DNA from: Granulicella sp.
GTDB taxonomy: Bacteria > Acidobacteriota > Terriglobia > Terriglobales > Acidobacteriaceae
Length of the DNA stretch: 24,663 nucleotides
NCBI GenBank assembly: GCA_003133205.1
Contig: PKWK01000112.1
Span: 168-24,830, forward strand
Direction: 5' to 3'
The notes beneath the pieces are model-generated. The model saw only the letters and a list, made by a program, of their open reading frames with translations, was not told where the DNA came from and did not search any database. Shown piece by piece: positions 1-6,583 of the stretch (position 1 is the stretch's first letter; the number at the start of each line of letters is the position of its first letter). The position numbers were made by a program, and so were the translations under genes.

Positions 1-181
1 CTTCCTGTTCGATCAGGCTCATTGGGAACAGGGGAGCGAGATCATCGGGGCCGATTGGCTTCTGCGTGCCCGGATGCAGGACCGGCGCCATGGGCTGTGG
101 GAGGTCCGCTACGATGTTGTACCAGGCTTGCGGAATGCGGCTCTGCGGCAGGTTGTACTGGATAGTTTCCATGCGGAACAT
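1..181 (-). CDS. trpB: TrpB2-type tryptophan synthase beta chain, N-terminal part only
   Basis: The reading frame opens at 181 (ATG) or 172 (second ATG) and runs off the left edge without a stop, giving about 60 residues. It reads METIQYNLPQ, then IPQAWYNIVADLP, then LHPGTQKPIGPDDL and PLFPMSLIEQE. This is the N-terminal signature of the TrpB2 class (PLP-dependent beta subunit that condenses indole with serine to tryptophan), which starts with an LPQ..IP..WYNI..DLP stretch. The PLP lysine and the rest of the catalytic domain lie outside the window. Neither start has a clear Shine-Dalgarno sequence; 172 gives the more family-like N-terminus. The neighbours share no pathway with it, so it is probably unrelated housekeeping at the edge of the glycan locus. 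Family assignment is from memory of the signature. Confidence 0.85.
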   Translation of the reverse strand, partial: MFRMETIQYNLPQSRIPQAWYNIVADLPQPMAPVLHPGTQKPIGPDDLAPLFPMSLIEQE

Positions 182-220
182 TCTACAGGGGGTCAACGAC
201 GACTTGCCCTGGCACCGACG

Positions 221-730
221 CTATAGAAAGCGCTGAAGCAAGCGGCTAAGGTGAGACGGATGCCAACTGCACGCCGGCAGGTATCTCCATGACAGGCGGC
301 CATCCGCAGAGACGGCGGAACGCAGAGCGGAGCCGAGCGGGCTGAGCGGAAGGGTTGCCGAAAAATGTGATGTCTTATCGTCGACGACCTTGCGCAAGAG
401 GATGCTGCCATCGGCGTTCTCGTTGAGCAGCCAGCCGTTCCACACGTCCATCGACGGAGTCTTGGATGCGGCGATGAACTTGCCCACAGAGACGTCGGCG
501 AGACCAACAGCATAGTCGCTCAGTGACTGGCTCATCACATAGTTTCCGCTGGAGACGGATTCGAGGTCGTTGAGTCCGAACGGAACTGCCTGAAGTCGCT
601 TTCCGTCGGGAAAGCTGAAGACCCCGGAGTCTTTGAAATCTGGGCTGGGTACTACGCCGACGATTTTGTCGTTGCCCAGGAAGGCATAGGGGCCGGTGAT
701 GGTGCCCTTCAAACCGTCCTTGCTGCATTC
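221..730 (-). pseudogene. Beta-propeller fragment of an M48-peptidase fusion protein (remnant)
   Basis: About 165 residues remain open on this strand (stop at 221, upstream stop just above 730). The text contains ITGPYAFLGNDKIVGV, FSFPDGKRLQAV, SGNYVMSQSLSDYAVGLAD and LNENADGSILLRK. It resembles one stretch of the WD40/PQQ-like beta-propeller half of large secreted M48-metalloprotease proteins that I recall from Acidobacteria. There is no signal peptide, no real ATG (TTG only) and no Shine-Dalgarno sequence. The C-terminal 30 residues after SAVSADGR lose family resemblance, so the fragment is cut at both ends. Its upstream end abuts the oppositely oriented N-terminal remnant at 710-943. It is unlikely to make a functional protein. 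The family assignment rests on memory, not on a search. Confidence 0.6.
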
Positions 731-943
731 CTATCGTCCGCAATTCACCCGGCCGCTGGTGCACAGAGTGTCCCCACCTCCTGCCCTGCACCTCCCGCCG
801 TGCTCAACTCCACACAGCCCAATATCTTCAGTGAACAGCAGGAACAGTGGCTGGGCGACGCCATGGCTGACATGCTGGAGCGCGATTACAAGCCTGTTCA
901 GGACCGGGCCCAGAACCGAGATGAGGCAGTATACGGCTCATGA
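710..943 (+). pseudogene. N-terminal remnant of an M48-family metalloprotease
   Basis: Reading the plus strand from 710 gives the tail of a signal peptide (LAAFLSSAIHPAAGAQS), a CPAPPAVLNSTQPNIFSEQQ stretch and then QWLGDAMADMLERDYKPVQD, ending at a TGA at 941-943. This is the mature N-terminus typical of acidobacterial M48 peptidases, which start with a Cys-Pro segment, TQPNIF.EQQE.WLG and a short linker before the zinc domain. The HEXXH zinc motif and everything after it are missing, and no start codon is visible upstream because the junction with the inverted propeller fragment lies there. It is therefore a fragment. A weak echo of the next family motif (IGDTLDRRL, 999-1025, another frame) may be further debris. 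Confidence 0.6.
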
Positions 944-1023
944 GCGCCTAAACCTCGAGAAAGCGGAAGCATATCACAGAGTTGGAGTCGATTGTGTGAT
1001 CGGCGATACGTTGGACAGGCGAC

Positions 1024-2544
1024 TTAACGCACTTCCTTTGTATCCGCGACCGACACCGAGAAAACGCCTAGCTCGACCTCTCGATCCCTTATTAGATGGG
1101 CAGTTGCGGTCGGATTTTGCTGATCGACCGCCGACACTGTCCCCCCGCTGAATTCCGCGGGCAACTCGACCTTCAGCGGTCGATTGCGCTTGTTGACCAG
1201 CAACATATGCCGACCGGCTGCATCCTCAAATCCAAGCGCATCCACATCCTTTGCCACGAGCCGCGTCTCCACCATGGTCGCGCCTGGATGCAGATGATCG
1301 TGGAGCAGGCGCAGAACTTCAAAACGCGCATTGGGTACGCCAGTCGCCCAGTCCAGCATGGTCACGCTCGGAAACTGCGAGGGGAAGCCCACCAGTTGCG
1401 ACTCGCCGACGATGTCGATTCCCATCTTCGCGGTCTCCAGGTAGACGTACGCGTAGACCGCAGCGGAGGCATTCCAATAGGCCGCCGGAATTGGCGGACC
1501 TGGAGCGTAGGGATCGTCGGGATGCCAGTCGGTGGGAAGGATCGTGCCTATCTCGTCGAGCGTGGTTTGCGTCTCGGGCGACAGGCGTTTTCGAATCTGC
1601 TCGATGTACCGGACAGCGACCAGAAATTTGTCCGCCTGGTCGAAGAAGCTGTACTGCCAGTTATCCAGCGTCTGCTCTTTCGTTGGCGACGCATAGAAGT
1701 GATAAGAGATCATGTCGAGTGGAATGCCGGTCTTGTGATTCTTGTGGTCGAGGAAGTACTCCATCATCTCCGGGTGAGTGTCGGGGAAGGCGAGCGCCAG
1801 GCCGACAAACTTCATTGCGGGATCGGTCTTGTGCAGTTCGCCGACGATCGCGTCGTAGCTTGCGGTGTACTCCTCCGGTGTGGGTTGGTGCTCCACGTCG
1901 ATCTCGTTGAAGACCTCCCAATAGGGAATCGAGTAGTGGTAGCCCGACTCGTGGCGGACTCCAAGCTCGTCCGTGAAGCCGCCCTTGGTGTACCAGCCGA
2001 TCAGCCGCGAATAATAGCCCACCAATTCCTTTCGCGAGGGATCGCGCAACTGCTTGCCCTGGGTGTAATCCCAATAGACGCGGTCCGGATCGGCCGGCAC
2101 GACGATGGGCTTCTTCGCGTCGTACATCCAGGCGGGAATTGTGCTGAAGTTCAGAATTCTCTGGTGACCTTCCGTCACGTTGAGAAAGTCGATGGTCATT
2201 GGATCGATCAGCGTGAAGTCCCACGATGTCCTGTCTTTGGTCGGCGGCTCCAACTCCGCCACGGCAAGACGCGGATACGGATGCCACGGCACATAGCGAA
2301 CGTAGTCTGCACCCAGAGCTTTCAGGCTTGCAAAGGCCGCATCGTGAATGGTCGCGCCGCGCCGCAGCAGGGGATTGACCACGACCTGAAGCGTTGGAGT
2401 CGTCTTCAGCGGCTTCCGCTCTGCGATCCAATTCACAGTGATCTTTACCGCAGAATCCGCGGGCTGCTGAGCCGTCGCGATTGCGCCACAGAGGGCAAAA
2501 CATCCAGCGGCGAAGAAGGACCCGATCGTTGTTCTGCCTCGCAT
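1024..2544 (-). CDS. Secreted GH39-like glycoside hydrolase (clan GH-A)
   Basis: A 506-residue protein with an N-terminal Sec signal (cleavage likely near IATA-QQ, residue 25) and a TIM-barrel glycosidase body. The motif YWEVFNEID places a clan GH-A acid/base Glu at 214, and LDEIGT places a candidate nucleophile Glu at 331. The 117-residue gap equals that between the two catalytic Glu residues of GH39 beta-xylosidases as I remember them. A small beta-sandwich tail follows (VDALGFED, LLVNKRNRPLKVELP). The start at 2544 is supported by AAGGTGA a few bases upstream. It is probably a periplasmic or extracellular exo-glycosidase on xylosyl, arabinosyl or related residues; the substrate cannot be read from sequence. 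It is divergent from the GH78 gene and has a good promoter at 2586-2614. GH39 itself is likely but not certain. Confidence 0.75.
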   Translation of the reverse strand: MRGRTTIGSFFAAGCFALCGAIATAQQPADSAVKITVNWIAERKPLKTTPTLQVVVNPLLRRGATIHDAAFASLKALGADYVRYVPWHPYPRLAVAELEPPTKDRTSWDFTLIDPMTIDFLNVTEGHQRILNFSTIPAWMYDAKKPIVVPADPDRVYWDYTQGKQLRDPSRKELVGYYSRLIGWYTKGGFTDELGVRHESGYHYSIPYWEVFNEIDVEHQPTPEEYTASYDAIVGELHKTDPAMKFVGLALAFPDTHPEMMEYFLDHKNHKTGIPLDMISYHFYASPTKEQTLDNWQYSFFDQADKFLVAVRYIEQIRKRLSPETQTTLDEIGTILPTDWHPDDPYAPGPPIPAAYWNASAAVYAYVYLETAKMGIDIVGESQLVGFPSQFPSVTMLDWATGVPNARFEVLRLLHDHLHPGATMVETRLVAKDVDALGFEDAAGRHMLLVNKRNRPLKVELPAEFSGGTVSAVDQQNPTATAHLIRDREVELGVFSVSVADTKEVR

Positions 2545-2585
2545 TGCGTGTCACCTTATTCGGCTGGCTCTCGAAACAGTTCCAC

Positions 2586-2614
2586 CTTATACGCAACTCG
2601 TTTAGAGTTGGCAA
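2586..2614 (-). promoter_or_regulatory. Candidate promoter of the GH39-like gene with an inverted repeat in its spacer
   Basis: On the minus strand, TTGCCA (2609-2614) and TATAAG (2586-2591) are separated by exactly 17 bases, each matching five of six consensus positions. The spacer is almost filled by the perfect inverted repeat CAACTC-GTTTA-GAGTTG (2594-2610), a plausible operator. The predicted transcript would start about 34 bases before the ATG at 2544. The same 92-base gap (2545-2636) must also carry the GH78 promoter, for which I see no good match. Confidence 0.5.
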
Positions 2615-2636
2615 TGTTGTTTGGTGCCGGCAGCTT

Positions 2637-5153
2637 ATGTCACAGATGAAGCAAATTGCGGCTGTCGTCCTCTTCGTCGTGGCGACGGCAACGAGCGCCT
2701 CCTCGCAGGCTTTCCCAAGTCCGCTCGATCCTGCGCGAAATGTGACCGCTGCCGCTCCACAACCTCCTCATGCGGCGCTTCCGGAGGAGTACATCTGGAC
2801 GGCCAACGATGTGACAGCAAAGCGACCCGATCACAGCAAGTTTCCGTGGAATCGCCCCGACCTTCGCATTGCGCCGCACCTATTCCGTGCAAAGTTCCGC
2901 ATTGCGGCTGTACCTACCGATGCGACGCTCTATGTAGCGGGCCCTCGCGAGGCGCATGTGTTTCTCAACGGACATCGGCTCGACGATTTCTACCTCAACC
3001 CGGACGCTCCAATTGGATTTCACGTCTTCCACACTTCGGCGACTGCCGCACTGCGACCCGGGGACAATGTGCTCGCTATCGAAGCGATTCGCGGCCGAGG
3101 TATTGTCAGCGGCGCCGGTGCGGTCGCGACGCAACAACTTGCATACGGCGAGGTGCTCGCAGCCAAGATTGTTCCGGGTCATTTTGGCACGGAGGCCCCG
3201 GCGCTGGTCATCTCCGATGGCCGCTGGAAATCGATTACGCGGGCGACGGACAAGCCCGTCGATCACTGGTCGGAGCCCGGCTTCGACGACTCCTCCTGGC
3301 CTGCCGTCGAATCGCTCGGGCCGATTGAATTAAATGCTGATTTTCTGCAATGGTCGGCCGACGCCGGCATGTACGGTTGGCCCGGCTACATGGGAATGTC
3401 GCGAGGGTTGCGGACGTTCACGCTGCCAGCCGCCGCGGTTTCGCACGTCTTTGCCGGTCGAGCGAGCTTCGCTAACCTGGCATCGCTCACCAGCCAAAAT
3501 CCAACTGCGCCGTTTACGGTTACAAATGGAAACGCCGCGCAGGGCACCGACGCCGATGCGCCCTCTCTCCTGCTCGACTTCGGACGCGAGATCGCTGGAC
3601 GTCTGCTGGTCGCATCGGCATCGTCGTCGGACACCGCGATATCGATCGCGTACGGTGAGTCCGAGATTGAAGCTCTTGCCACCGGGTTGACCCCGGGCCA
3701 GCAGGGAGGCAACTATCTCGGCACAAATGTTCTTGAAGTGCCAGCGAACGGGATCGCGCGTGGAGCCAAATCAGGATTTAGGTATGTGCGCATTCGCTTC
3801 CTGCATGGGGCGGCGGTGACTGCGTTTAAGTCGATTCGCGCTGAAGGAATCTATTATCCGGTCACCTACGGCGGCTCATTCGAATCCTCCGACTCACAGT
3901 TGAACCGCATCTGGGAAGTCGGCGCCTATACCGCCCATCTTTGCATGCAGGATGGCATCTGGGACGCACCCAAACGCGACCGCGGACGCTGGGCTGGCGA
4001 CCTCGATGTCGAGGGCCGAGTCATCTCCGCGGCTTTCGGCGACCGCGAACTGATGGAAACTACGCTGCGCGGCCTGGTCCCGTCCGAAGGCGCCCATGTC
4101 AACGGAATCCCTGGCTATTCCGCGCTGTGGATCACCTCGCTCTACGACCTCTACAGCCACTCCGGCGACAGGGAATTCGTCGCCAGCGAACACGCCGCGC
4201 TGCTTCAAATCCTCGCCACCATGGACGCCAGTCTCGATACAGACGGCCTCTTCAGCAACGCCAGGCATCAATGGCTCTTCGTCGACTGGGCGCCCGGTCT
4301 CTACGGCTACACGAGCGAGTCAATTGTGGGCACCAACCTGCAGTATGCGATCGCCTACAACCGCGCCAGCCTTCTCTTCCGCATGCTGGGAGATCAACCT
4401 AGCGCCGACAGGTACGCGACGCAGAGCGCAAAGCTTCTGGCAGCGATTCGCAGCCGCTTTCGCGATGCCGATGCTCTCACCTACGGCGTGACATGGCAAC
4501 TCAACGCTCTCGCATATCTCGCCTTCGAAGACGACTCCAGTGCAAATGCTGCCCTCTGGTCCCGCATCTTCTCGTACATCAAGCAGGACGCGCCGTCGGA
4601 TCAAATGATCAGCCCGTACTTCAACGCGTACGTGCTCGACGCCATGGGCGCAATGGGTCACCGCAAAGAGGCGCTGGACTGGATTCGGACGTACTGGGGC
4701 GGAATGCTGGCGGAGGGCGCCACCAGCTTCTGGGAGTCATACGATCTGCGTTGGCCCAAGACAAACCCGCATCTTTCGCTACAAGCCGACGGAACAAGCG
4801 GGTACTTTGTGTCGATGGCGCACGGCTGGTCTTCAGGCCCGACGGCCTGGCTGACCGAGAGCGTCCTGGGCATCCGCGATCCTCACGACGGCTACAAAAC
4901 TGTGACAATAGCACCGCAACTCGCAGGTCTCGACTGGGCGCGCGGCACCGTCCCGACGCCCCACGGCGTCATCTCCATCAGCATCGACAAAGAGAAGGGA
5001 GTTGCACTCGATCTTCCGTCCGGCATCGAGAAGGCCCTCGTTCGGCTTCCCGTCAACCAGCCCAGCCAGCACCTCTACCTGAATGGGGTCCGCGCACCTG
5101 CAGAGGTCGTCGAACTAACCCATCCCGGCCACTACGAGTTTGTTGTCCGTTGA
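2637..5153 (+). CDS. GH78-family alpha-L-rhamnosidase, secreted
   Basis: An 838-residue protein from ATG 2637 (ATG 2646 is an alternative; neither has a strong Shine-Dalgarno sequence). A Sec signal (KQIAAVVLFVVATATSASSQA) is followed by N-terminal beta-sandwich modules with carbohydrate-binding character, including the LYVAGPREAHVFLNG type of motif, a WSEPGFDDSSWP segment and a second LLLDFGREIAGRL module. The (alpha/alpha)6 barrel carries DAPKRDRGRWAGD (residues 443-455), the position of the conserved acidic cluster of GH78, and GATSFWESYD with Glu 700, matching the conserved C-terminal acidic motif. A final beta-sandwich ends the protein. It should release terminal alpha-L-rhamnose from pectic or arabinogalactan chains or from rhamnosides. 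The DxPKRDRGRW form differs from the commoner DxPxRDERLGWTGD and marks a subgroup. It stands alone, divergent from the GH39-like gene. Confidence 0.88.
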   Translation: MSQMKQIAAVVLFVVATATSASSQAFPSPLDPARNVTAAAPQPPHAALPEEYIWTANDVTAKRPDHSKFPWNRPDLRIAPHLFRAKFRIAAVPTDATLYVAGPREAHVFLNGHRLDDFYLNPDAPIGFHVFHTSATAALRPGDNVLAIEAIRGRGIVSGAGAVATQQLAYGEVLAAKIVPGHFGTEAPALVISDGRWKSITRATDKPVDHWSEPGFDDSSWPAVESLGPIELNADFLQWSADAGMYGWPGYMGMSRGLRTFTLPAAAVSHVFAGRASFANLASLTSQNPTAPFTVTNGNAAQGTDADAPSLLLDFGREIAGRLLVASASSSDTAISIAYGESEIEALATGLTPGQQGGNYLGTNVLEVPANGIARGAKSGFRYVRIRFLHGAAVTAFKSIRAEGIYYPVTYGGSFESSDSQLNRIWEVGAYTAHLCMQDGIWDAPKRDRGRWAGDLDVEGRVISAAFGDRELMETTLRGLVPSEGAHVNGIPGYSALWITSLYDLYSHSGDREFVASEHAALLQILATMDASLDTDGLFSNARHQWLFVDWAPGLYGYTSESIVGTNLQYAIAYNRASLLFRMLGDQPSADRYATQSAKLLAAIRSRFRDADALTYGVTWQLNALAYLAFEDDSSANAALWSRIFSYIKQDAPSDQMISPYFNAYVLDAMGAMGHRKEALDWIRTYWGGMLAEGATSFWESYDLRWPKTNPHLSLQADGTSGYFVSMAHGWSSGPTAWLTESVLGIRDPHDGYKTVTIAPQLAGLDWARGTVPTPHGVISISIDKEKGVALDLPSGIEKALVRLPVNQPSQHLYLNGVRAPAEVVELTHPGHYEFVVR

Positions 5154-5194
5154 GCAGGAGCGGATCACCACCAAACCAGGCGAAAGAGCGGCAG

Positions 5195-5211
5195 ATTCCG
5201 TAAAGCGGAAT
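5195..5211. promoter_or_regulatory. Operator-like palindrome, copy 1 (ATTCCG-N5-CGGAAT)
   Basis: ATTCCG-TAAAG-CGGAAT is a perfect inverted repeat with 6-base arms and a 5-base spacer in the gap before the hybrid regulator gene. The arms are identical to those of the copy at 5297-5313, about 102 bases downstream centre to centre, an arrangement compatible with looping. It is most simply read as the regulator's auxiliary operator. Confidence 0.65.
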
Positions 5212-5290
5212 ATATCCCCGTCGGGAGGCTTCCTAACTCTGATAAGTTTGCGACAACTTTCGGCCTGCGAGTCCATTCCGCATTCGCTGC

Positions 5291-5320
5291 TTGCATATTC
5301 CGGAGAACGGAATGTAGACT
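5291..5320 (+). promoter_or_regulatory. Candidate regulator promoter with operator palindrome copy 2 in the -35/-10 spacer
   Basis: TTGCAT (5291-5296) and TAGACT (5315-5320) form a modest sigma-70-like pair with an 18-base gap. That gap holds ATTCCG-GAGAA-CGGAAT (5297-5313), a perfect inverted repeat with the same arms as the copy at 5195-5211. A protein bound here would block RNA polymerase directly, so autorepression is the natural reading. An extra half site ATTCCG lies 22 bases upstream (5275-5280). The promoter would start transcription about 20 bases before the ATG at 5347. Confidence 0.6.
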
Positions 5321-5346
5321 CTTGGCACTTTGGAGCGAGTGAGCCT

Positions 5347-6576
5347 ATGACAACACTCAGCAGTACTTCCTCTAACGGCGCGCCCTCTTCTCCGGCGATT
5401 GCCGGCAACCGCCGTGGCGATCGCAATGAGTCTCAGACTGTCTTGCGCGCCTGCGAGGTGCTGAAATCGTTTCGCTCGCTGGACGAAGAACTCAGTCTCA
5501 CCAATGTAATCGAGCGCACGCATCTTCCCAAAACAACCGTCTTCCGCCTGCTGCGCACCTTGATTCACGGCGGCCTGATCGAGCGTGCAAGCTCCGGCGT
5601 CTACCGAAACCGCTTTGGCCCCGTGACCGCGCAGCCATTGCGCATTGGTTTTGCCGCGCAGGGAGACTCTGAATTCTGCCGCGCCGTGATGCAGAGCGTG
5701 AAGACCGCAGCCGCTCGGGAGCACGTGCATCTGATCACTGTGAATAACCGCTACTCGGCCCGCGAGGCGTTGCGCAACGCCGATCTCCTGATCAAAGAGC
5801 GCGTCGATTTAGTGCTCGAGTATCAGACGTACGAGCGCGTCGCGCCGGTGATCGCCTCCAAGTTTCTCGAGGCAAACACGCCCGTGATTGCGATCGAGAT
5901 TCCGCATCCGGGCGCTACCTACTTCGGTGCGAATAACTACAAGGCCGGCCTGATCGGCGGTAAGGCGCTCGGCCGCTGGGCGCGTGAACATTGGGACGGC
6001 CAGGTCGACCAACTTGTACTTCTTGAGTTGCCGATTGCCGGCTCACTTCTGGAACTCCGGATCACCGGGTTGGTCGATGGACTTCGCGCCGAGTTACCCT
6101 CCATGGTCAATGTGCCGGTCGCCCACCTGAACGGCAGAGGCGACTTTGAGCAGGTGCTCGAGGTCATTCGGCAGTATCTTCGACGTGCGCCGGCCCGTCG
6201 CACCCTGATCGGGACAGTCAACGATGTCTGTGCCCTTGCTGCTCTGCGAGCCTTCGAGGAGGCTGGCGCGAGTGAGCGGTGCGCCATCGTTGGACAGAAC
6301 GCGATTCGCGAGACTCGCAACGAACTGCGGCGGCCCGGCACGCGTCTCATCGGCACGGTCGCATATTTCCCGGAGCGTTATGGCGACGAACTCATCTCGT
6401 TGGCCATCGGGATGTTGCAGAACAGGTCGGTCCCGTCGACTGTCTTCGTGAAACATCAACTCATCACTCCGAGGAACGTCGATTTGATCTATCCGCTCGA
6501 CGAGCGACTGGATGTGAAGATGGGCTTCGCTGGCGCTCCCGTTCGAACACCAGCCAATGCAGTGCCCGCGCGGTGA
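5347..6576 (+). CDS. Hybrid transcription regulator: IclR-like helix-turn-helix plus periplasmic-binding-protein sugar domain
   Basis: A 409-residue cytoplasmic protein from ATG 5347 (GGAG 11 bases upstream). Residues 29-88 form an IclR-type winged helix: QTVLRACEVLKSF, a second helix in LSLTNVIERTHL, the recognition helix in PKTTVFRLLRTL and the wing GLIERASSGVYR. From about residue 98 the protein switches to a type-1 periplasmic-binding fold as in LacI-type and ribose-binding proteins (LRIGFAAQGDSEF, VDLVLEYQ, NTPVIAIEIPHPGATYFGANN, KAGLIGGKALGRWA, and CAIVGQNA). IclR proteins normally carry a GAF-like effector domain and LacI proteins a different HTH, so this is a swapped architecture. It is probably a sugar-responsive regulator of the operon it heads and of other sites with the ATTCCG-N5-CGGAAT palindrome. 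GH127 starts 7 bases after its stop. Confidence 0.85.
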   Translation: MTTLSSTSSNGAPSSPAIAGNRRGDRNESQTVLRACEVLKSFRSLDEELSLTNVIERTHLPKTTVFRLLRTLIHGGLIERASSGVYRNRFGPVTAQPLRIGFAAQGDSEFCRAVMQSVKTAAAREHVHLITVNNRYSAREALRNADLLIKERVDLVLEYQTYERVAPVIASKFLEANTPVIAIEIPHPGATYFGANNYKAGLIGGKALGRWAREHWDGQVDQLVLLELPIAGSLLELRITGLVDGLRAELPSMVNVPVAHLNGRGDFEQVLEVIRQYLRRAPARRTLIGTVNDVCALAALRAFEEAGASERCAIVGQNAIRETRNELRRPGTRLIGTVAYFPERYGDELISLAIGMLQNRSVPSTVFVKHQLITPRNVDLIYPLDERLDVKMGFAGAPVRTPANAVPAR

Positions 6577-6583
6577 TCTCGAT

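Noticed and set aside
999..1025. IGDTLDRRL in another frame as a continuation of the M48 remnant
   Set aside because: It resembles the next family motif, but the preceding 75 bases do not fit and the match is short; kept only as a remark.
1024..2544. Reading the GH39-like gene as a D-apionate lactonase to complete an apiose pathway
   Set aside because: The catalytic glutamates and their spacing fit a GH39-type glycosidase, and the protein is exported; nothing seen supports lactonase identity.
1096..2649. Long plus-strand open frame (517 codons) fully antisense to the GH39-like gene
   Set aside because: It lacks recognisable motifs, mirrors the codon structure of a GC-rich gene, and the minus-strand frame has signal peptide, catalytic motifs and Shine-Dalgarno sequence.
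5275..5280. Single ATTCCG half site as a separate operator
   Set aside because: The partner arm is missing, so it is mentioned only as a possible auxiliary half site of copy 2.
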